NCBI RefSeq assembly: GCF_000718085.1
Contig: NZ_JOEC01000002.1
Location: forward strand, 620,001 to 684,000
Reading direction: 5' to 3'
DNA from: Mycetocola saprophilus
GTDB lineage: Bacteria; Actinomycetota; Actinomycetes; Actinomycetales; Microbacteriaceae
Length of the DNA: 64,000 nucleotides
The notes beneath the pieces are model-generated. The model saw only the letters and a program-made list of their open reading frames with translations. It made no database searches and was not told the DNA's origin. Each line of letters begins with the position of its first letter. Position 1 is the first letter of the stretch. Positions 58,908-64,000 of this stretch are shown in pieces. The position numbers and the translations under genes were made by a program.

Positions 58908-59342
58908 TTAGCCGCGCTCGTTGTAGTCGGCGCAGAGGGCGTTCATCGAGGTCAGCCACTTGTGGATGAAGATGAACGGACCCACGATGATGAGCGAGCC
59001 GAGGACGCTCCACAGCCAAAAATCGGCCGCGGAGATGGTCTTGGGCAGGCCGCGGCGGGCCTGCTCGTTGCCGATCCGGTCGGAGGTCTTGTGCCACCAC
59101 ACCAGTGCGGCGATCCCCAGGGTGATCGGACCGATCAGCAGCGCCAGCAGCCAGTAGTTCATCGAGCGCTTGTTATCGTAGCGGCCGGCGATGGAGTTGA
59201 GGTCCTCGCCGCCGCGGGCGGTCACCCAGATGGTGTAGATACCGAGGGTGATAATGCCGATGAAGATGTACTTCACCAGCGAGCGGTTGGTGTCGAAGTT
59301 TGCGCGGACCGGCGCAGCTACCTGGGCGGGAGCCTGAGTCAT
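58908..59342 (-). CDS. DUF4234 membrane protein
   Basis: A 144-residue protein matching DUF4234: SLVKYIFIGIITLGIYTIWV opens the first helix, and ARGGEDLNSIAGRYDNKRSMNYWLL is the conserved polar stretch. GPITLGIAALVWWHKTSDRIGNEQARRG and a third helix pair follow, ending MNALCADYNERG. Four membrane helices are predicted. Function unknown in the family. Transcribed alone, ending at the shared terminator. Confidence 0.87.
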   Translation of the reverse strand: MTQAPAQVAAPVRANFDTNRSLVKYIFIGIITLGIYTIWVTARGGEDLNSIAGRYDNKRSMNYWLLALLIGPITLGIAALVWWHKTSDRIGNEQARRGLPKTISAADFWLWSVLGSLIIVGPFIFIHKWLTSMNALCADYNERG

Positions 59343-59505
59343 AATTCGTGGATCTTTCTAATATGCGCTCCGCACCGTCGGCAGAGCTCCGAGCGCGCTT
59401 CCCGCGTGAAGTCGCGCTGGCACCCGATTGATAGTAGTAGTTATCTGAGGATCCACTGGCAAAAAATGAGAAAAACTTGCCAAAATATTGTTCTCGGCGC
59501 TATAA

Positions 59506-59523
59506 ACCCCCTGGACTGGGGGT
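59506..59523 (-). terminator. Hairpin with T-rich tail downstream of the urea amidolyase/tetR operon
   Basis: ACCCCC-TGGACT-GGGGGT (59506-59523) reads on the minus strand as a stem followed by TTATA, 42 bp after the tetR stop. A second, longer-looped hairpin (GGATGCT/AGCATCC) lies between them. Confidence 0.45.
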
Positions 59524-59565
59524 GGGGTGGATGCTCGAACGGGCTCGCAATCGAGGTCAAGCATC

Positions 59566-60291
59566 CTAAGACCGAGACGCCGGTTCCTGCCCGGACTCCT
59601 GCACGGTCAGAATCTCGTGAGCCTCGCTCCGTGCCGCCGCGATTTCGGGGTCGCCGAGGCCCAGGATGCGCAGGCACGAGGTGGCGATCATCTCGTCATC
59701 CAGGGCGGTGCCCGGATTCGGATCACGGCGCAGCTGGATCACGGTTTCGGCGAGCTGAATGAGGAGCAGCCCGATGCGTTCCTCCCCGAGGGCCGCGGCC
59801 ACTCCGGGCGTCGCCGCGGCGAGGCCCAGCTCGCCGTAGATACCGCGCAGGCGAACCCTCTGGGCACGGAAGTGTTCGTAGCGGGGATCCTGAATCTCGG
59901 GGAGCAGGTACAGCGTGCCGATGTTGTGGGGTGCGGCGCGCAGGGTGCGGGTGTCCACCGTGGCCAGGGCAAACAGCATGCCGGCCGGGCTTGTGCCGCC
60001 GACGCTCCGCGTCCGCATGTCCTCGATAAAGTCGATGCTCGGGCGCACCGATCCGCTGAGCAGCTCCGCCAGAATCTCGTCCTTGCCGGCGAAGTGATAG
60101 TAGAGCGACTGCTGGCGGATGCCCACCCGCTCGGCGATCGCCCGGGTTGAGGCTCCCGAGAACCCCGACTCGACAAACAGCGCGGCCGCCGCATCGAGAA
60201 TCTGTTCCCGGGCCGACAGCGTGGAGGCGGTGCCCTCCGCCCGGGCGCGCGGGCGTCCGGCCCTGCCGGCGGCGGTCGAAGATGAAGCCAT
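59566..60291 (-). CDS. TetR-family regulator of the urea carboxylase locus
   Basis: The 241-residue TetR protein begins with a disordered basic tail of about 25 residues. The DNA-binding domain follows (about 26-75; ILDAAAALFVESGFSGASTRAIAERVGIRQQSLYYHFAGKDEIL), then a helical effector domain. The ATG at 60291 follows TGGAGA; the frame runs upstream without support. It lies 35 bp after the allophanate hydrolase gene on the same strand, so it is likely the last gene of the uca-atzF unit and probably regulates nitrogen use through it, by inference. Confidence 0.88.
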   Translation of the reverse strand: MASSSTAAGRAGRPRARAEGTASTLSAREQILDAAAALFVESGFSGASTRAIAERVGIRQQSLYYHFAGKDEILAELLSGSVRPSIDFIEDMRTRSVGGTSPAGMLFALATVDTRTLRAAPHNIGTLYLLPEIQDPRYEHFRAQRVRLRGIYGELGLAAATPGVAAALGEERIGLLLIQLAETVIQLRRDPNPGTALDDEMIATSCLRILGLGDPEIAAARSEAHEILTVQESGQEPASRS

Positions 60292-60326
60292 AATCTCCAT
60301 AATGTCATGCCACCGGCCGGGTGTGA

Positions 60327-62030
60327 CTATGCCTCTGCTCCCCGGGTGAGCCAGGCGATCCAGCCTCCGAAAGAAGTGATCTCGGGCACCCCCTGCGTCG
60401 CGACGGACTCGCAGAGGAACCCGGACACCTCGCGACCATCGGAGAGGCGTACCCGACCGATACACATCGGGGCGGGCAGCGCGGCGACAAACGTCGCGAA
60501 TCCGGCCGCCGGCAGCCGCCAGAGCTCCCCGGCAATCGCCGCGCCACCCTCGGCCACCCGCACCAACCCGGGCTTGGGCGGCGTGGTCGGCAGGGCAAAC
60601 AGCGCGTAGTCGGGGGCGGTCGAGACCGGCTCGACCAGTGAGCCTCCGGCGGCAATCAGCTGATGGTTGAGCGGCTGTCCACTCAGGTGTGCCCCCACCA
60701 CAACCAGCTCGACCGTGGGGGCGGCAAAACGTTCGGCCAGCTCGCGCAGCGCGAGATCGTGGAAGGCCGGTGCCGTGAGCATCACGCCGAACGGGCGCCC
60801 GTCCACGGCCCCGGCGGGGATTGCCAGCGCGGACATATCCAGGAGGTTGGCAAAGTTGGTGAAGCGGCCCATCCTGCTGTTGCCCCCGATCGGGTCCTCG
60901 GCCAGCTCGGCGAGGGTCGGGTGCCAGGTGGTGGTCGGGGTGAGGAGCGCGTCGGTTCCGGCAAGCAGGGCGCGCGCCCGAACGCCCAGGCTGTCTAGGC
61001 GTTCGCGATCCCGGAACAGCTCCACCGCGGTCTTCTCTGCCCCGCCGAGCACGATCGTGGCGACCGAGGGATCGAGGTCGGTGCCGATCAGCTCACGGTT
61101 GTGCTCGATGTGTTCCCCCACCGCCGCGAAACGTTCGGCCACAAACGCGCCCTCATAGAGCAGGGCCGCGGCCTCCAGCAGCGGGGCAATGTTGACCTCC
61201 ACGATCTCCACCCCGGTAGAGGCGAGCCGGGCGACGGCGTCGCCGAAGGCCTCCCGCCAGCCCGCGGCCATGCCCTCCAGATGTTCGGCGGTGGGGATCG
61301 CGACCCGCGGGGTGGCGCTCAGCCGGGATTCCGCGGCGGAAGCGGCGACCTCGGCCGCGGAGCGTGCCAGCGGATCGAGCCCGTCGTCGCCTGCGAGCAG
61401 CCGGGCGGTGGTGGATCCGAGGCTCAGGTCGCGGGCAAATACGGTGACGCAGTCCAGTGTGCGGCACGCGGGCACCACCCCGGTGGCCGGGATCAGGCCG
61501 CGGGTCGGCTTGATCCCGATAATCCCGTTGAGTGCGGCGGGCACCCGGCCCGATCCGGCGGTGTCGGTCCCGAGAGCCAGATCCACGAGGCCCAGGGCCA
61601 CGGCGACCGCGGATCCCGAGCTGGATCCGCCCGAAATCCGGGTGGGATCCCAGGCATTGCGGACGGCGCCGAACGGGCTGCGCGTCCCGACCAGGCCGGT
61701 GGCAAACTGGTCGAGGTTAGTTTTGCCGATCACGATGGCTCCGGCCGCGCGCAGTCGCGCCACGGCGGTGGCGTCGGCCACCGGATCGTAGGCGTAGCTG
61801 GCCGAGCCCGCGGTGGTGGGCAGCCCGGCGACATCGATGTTGTCCTTGACCGCGGCCACCAGACCCGCGAGCGGCAGGCGCTCCCCGGCACTCAACCGCT
61901 CCTCGATCGCGGCGGCCTCGGCCAGGACCTCGACCTCGGCGCGCAGCGAGATCCACACCTCGGGACGATCAACCTCGGCGATGCGTGCGTAGGCCCGGCG
62001 AATGCGCTGGGTGGGGGTGAAAAACGACAT
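60327..62030 (-). CDS. atzF: Allophanate hydrolase
   Basis: The 567-residue enzyme hydrolyses allophanate to ammonia and CO2, the second half of the ATP-dependent urea amidolyase route. The amidase-signature domain (about 1-440) shows the Ser-cisSer-Lys triad: Lys62 (AAVKDNIDVAG), Ser136 (GGSSSGSAVA) and Ser160 (TDTAGSGRVP). The C-terminal allophanate hydrolase domain (about 445-560) starts near VELVVVGAHLSGQPLNHQL and is specific to this family. The ATG overlaps the urea carboxylase stop by ATGA, so the genes are translationally coupled. Confidence 0.95.
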   Translation of the reverse strand: MSFFTPTQRIRRAYARIAEVDRPEVWISLRAEVEVLAEAAAIEERLSAGERLPLAGLVAAVKDNIDVAGLPTTAGSASYAYDPVADATAVARLRAAGAIVIGKTNLDQFATGLVGTRSPFGAVRNAWDPTRISGGSSSGSAVAVALGLVDLALGTDTAGSGRVPAALNGIIGIKPTRGLIPATGVVPACRTLDCVTVFARDLSLGSTTARLLAGDDGLDPLARSAAEVAASAAESRLSATPRVAIPTAEHLEGMAAGWREAFGDAVARLASTGVEIVEVNIAPLLEAAALLYEGAFVAERFAAVGEHIEHNRELIGTDLDPSVATIVLGGAEKTAVELFRDRERLDSLGVRARALLAGTDALLTPTTTWHPTLAELAEDPIGGNSRMGRFTNFANLLDMSALAIPAGAVDGRPFGVMLTAPAFHDLALRELAERFAAPTVELVVVGAHLSGQPLNHQLIAAGGSLVEPVSTAPDYALFALPTTPPKPGLVRVAEGGAAIAGELWRLPAAGFATFVAALPAPMCIGRVRLSDGREVSGFLCESVATQGVPEITSFGGWIAWLTRGAEA

Positions 62031-64000
62031 CAGTGTTCTCCCATCAGGGCGAGGAGCACCTGGCCGGGGGTGGCCTGCGCACTCGGGGCGGTATAAATCT
62101 CGACGACGGTGCCGTCGATCGGGGCGAGGACCGCGGATTCCATCTTCATCGCCTCCAACGCGATCAGCTTGTCCCCGGTGCGCACCCGCTGTCCGGGACG
62201 CACGTTGAGCTGCCACACGGTCGAGGTGAACGGTGCGCTCACCGCGGTCGCCCCCGCGGGAATAACCACCGCATCGGCGGGCGGCGCGGGCTTGGGTTCG
62301 GGACGCACATCAAACTCGCCCGAGGCGTGCCAGCGCTCCTTCTCCTCGGCAAAGGCGCGCGCCTGCACCGCGCGGAACTCGGCAATCGAGGGTGCGTTAT
62401 CGGCGAGGAAACGCTCGTGATCGGCGATCGCGAAGGTGCCCTCCTCGGTCTCGAAGTGCCCGCGCCCGGCGGCGGTTTCGGCGCGCAGCTCGGTCAGCTC
62501 CTCGGGGCTCACCGGGTACCATTCGATCCGGTCGAAGAAGCGCAGCGCCCAGGGGTTTTCGGCGAACAGACCGCCGCGCCGGTAGCGGCTCCAGATCGGC
62601 ACCGTGCGTCCCACCAGCTGGTAGCCTCCGGGACCTTCCAGCCCGTAGATGCACATGTAGGCGCCGCCGATCCCCACCGAGTTTTCGGCGGTCCAGGTGC
62701 GGGCGGGGTTGTACTTGGTGGTGACCAGGCGGTGGCGGGGATCCAGCGGGGTCGCGACCGGTGCGCCGAGGTACACATCCCCGAGTCCGAGCACCAGGTA
62801 GGTGGCGTCGAACACGGTTTTATAGACGTCCTCCGCCGAGCCCAGGCCGTTGATCCGGCGGATGAACTCGATGTTGGACGGGGTCCACGGGGCGTCGTTC
62901 CGCACGCCGTTCATGTAGCGTTCGATGGCCAGGTTGACCGTGGGGTCGTCCCAGGAAAGGGGCAACCGCACCGTCCGCGAGGGCACCACGAGCTTGCCGG
63001 TTTCGGGAATCTCGGATTCGATTTCGCGCAGCAGCCCGGCCAGTCCGCTCGCGGTGAGGGTGCTCGAATCGGTCTGGATCTGCAGCGAGCGGATCCCCGG
63101 GGTGAGCTCGCGCACCCCCGCCGGCCGGTTCTCGTTGAGGGTGGTCATCAGCGCGTGCACCCGCATCCGCAGGCCGAGATCCAGGGTCAGGTCGCCGTAC
63201 TCAACCAGCAGGTTGTCGTCCCCGTCCCGACGGTAGGTGACCGAGGGTCGTTCGGTCGTGGCCTCCATCCGGCCGATCACCCCGTCATCTCCGTCGCCGC
63301 CCGTGCTCAGCACGGTGAGCGAGGCGCGGGCCTCCAGTAGCCCGGCGGCCTCCGATTCCCGGATCGGCACAAAGCGGATGGTGTCGCCCGGGCGCAGCTG
63401 GCCGAGCTTCCACAGGTCGCCGCTGCCCACCACCGCCGGGCACACAAACCCGCCGAGGCTGGGGCCGTCGGGACCCAGGATGATCGGGGTGTCCCCGGTG
63501 AAGTCGATCGCCCCGACCGCATAGGGGTTGTCGTGAATGTTGGAGGGGTGCAGCCCGGCCTCGCCGCCGTCGGGGCGGGCCCAGGTGGGGCGTGGACCCT
63601 CCAACCGCACGCCGGTGCGGGCCGAGTTGAAGTGCACCACGTAGTCGGTCGCATAGAACACGTCCATGTCTTCCCGGGTGAAGAACTCGGGGGCACCGTG
63701 CGGACCTTCGGTCACGCCGATCTGCCAGGTGTGGGTGATCGCCGGGCGTCGGTGGGCGGGGGTCGGGCCGCCGATCAGGCCGAGCCGGGTGCCCGCGGGC
63801 AGCGCCGGGTGGGCGGCGTCGGAGTCGGGGGATCCCGGGCGCAGCACATCGCCCGGACGCAGCGCCCGGCCCGCGTGCCCGCCAAACCCGCCGAGGGTGA
63901 ACGTCGAGGCGCTGCCCAGGTAGAGCGGCACGTCGAATCCACCCCGAACCGCGAGGTAGGCCCGCTGGCCGGGACCGTTCAGCGCCCCGATCACCAGCAC
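62030..64000 (-). CDS. uca: Urea carboxylase, partial (C-terminal 656 residues; biotin carboxylase domain outside window)
   Basis: The visible C-terminal half of urea carboxylase has the two carboxyltransferase lobes: a KipA-like part ([53 protein letters not shown]-like) and a KipI-like part ([38 protein letters not shown]). A C-terminal biotinyl domain follows, with the biotin lysine encoded at 62144-62146 in LEAMKMES. The N-terminal biotin carboxylase that makes carboxybiotin with ATP lies beyond the window. The enzyme converts urea to allophanate. It is the upstream partner of atzF, giving a urease-independent route to ammonia. Confidence 0.95.
   Translation of the reverse strand: [656 protein letters not shown]

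Overview
The window is high-GC DNA from an actinobacterium, most likely of the order Micrococcales and probably Microbacteriaceae-like. The lineage is inferred from gene content: a LexA-boxed imuA'-imuB-dnaE2 mutasome, an Mrp antiporter with fused A and B subunits, LPxTG pili built by a class C sortase, several lipoproteins with clear lipoboxes, and GTG/TTG starts, some without a ribosome binding site. No rRNA, tRNA, insertion sequence, integrase or CRISPR array was seen. Apart from the repeat proteins it reads as ordinary chromosome.

Layout. 1-1268: a sugar isomerase (SIS) gene cut by the window edge, divergent from its DeoR-type regulator across an operator-rich AT-rich gap. 1425-5014: two overlapping half-transporter genes for a heterodimeric ABC exporter. 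5089-8664: a lipoprotein, an alkyltransferase-like protein with a GNAT enzyme, NADP isocitrate dehydrogenase, and a second lipoprotein. 8979-21872: a cell-surface block with an LpqN-like lipoprotein, a membrane glycosyltransferase 2, an acyltransferase-3/SGNH O-acylase, a 67-residue Gly-rich membrane peptide, a giant secreted protein of about 24 Ig-like repeats broken by a frameshift, and a small paralogue. 21931-26107: a GlcD-like FAD oxidase, a DUF2568 membrane protein, purU and an MFS exporter. 26206-32569: a complete mrpA(B)CDEFG operon, followed by a DUF1266 protein. 33869-39144: nagA, a membrane protein, then a ZTP riboswitch ahead of glyA-folD, and an aldose epimerase.

39266-45325 is the SOS mutagenesis cassette: LexA box, imuA', imuB, dnaE2. 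Small membrane or helical proteins follow, then an MFS transporter, an Lrp regulator, and a TetR-GAPDH gene pair with a candidate operator. 50742-57407 (minus strand) is a sortase-assembled pilus locus: large tip-type pilin, backbone pilin, class C sortase and a membrane-anchored protein, with a hairpin between pilin and sortase. 57966-64000 holds an SDR, a DUF4234 protein and the urea amidolyase pathway: partial urea carboxylase, allophanate hydrolase and a TetR regulator on the minus strand.

The strongest candidate for something undescribed is the 8979-21872 surface block. It puts polysaccharide synthesis and O-acylation genes next to a very long tandem-Ig secreted protein. That protein's reading frame is interrupted exactly at the end of a 145-bp, nearly identical intragenic repeat.
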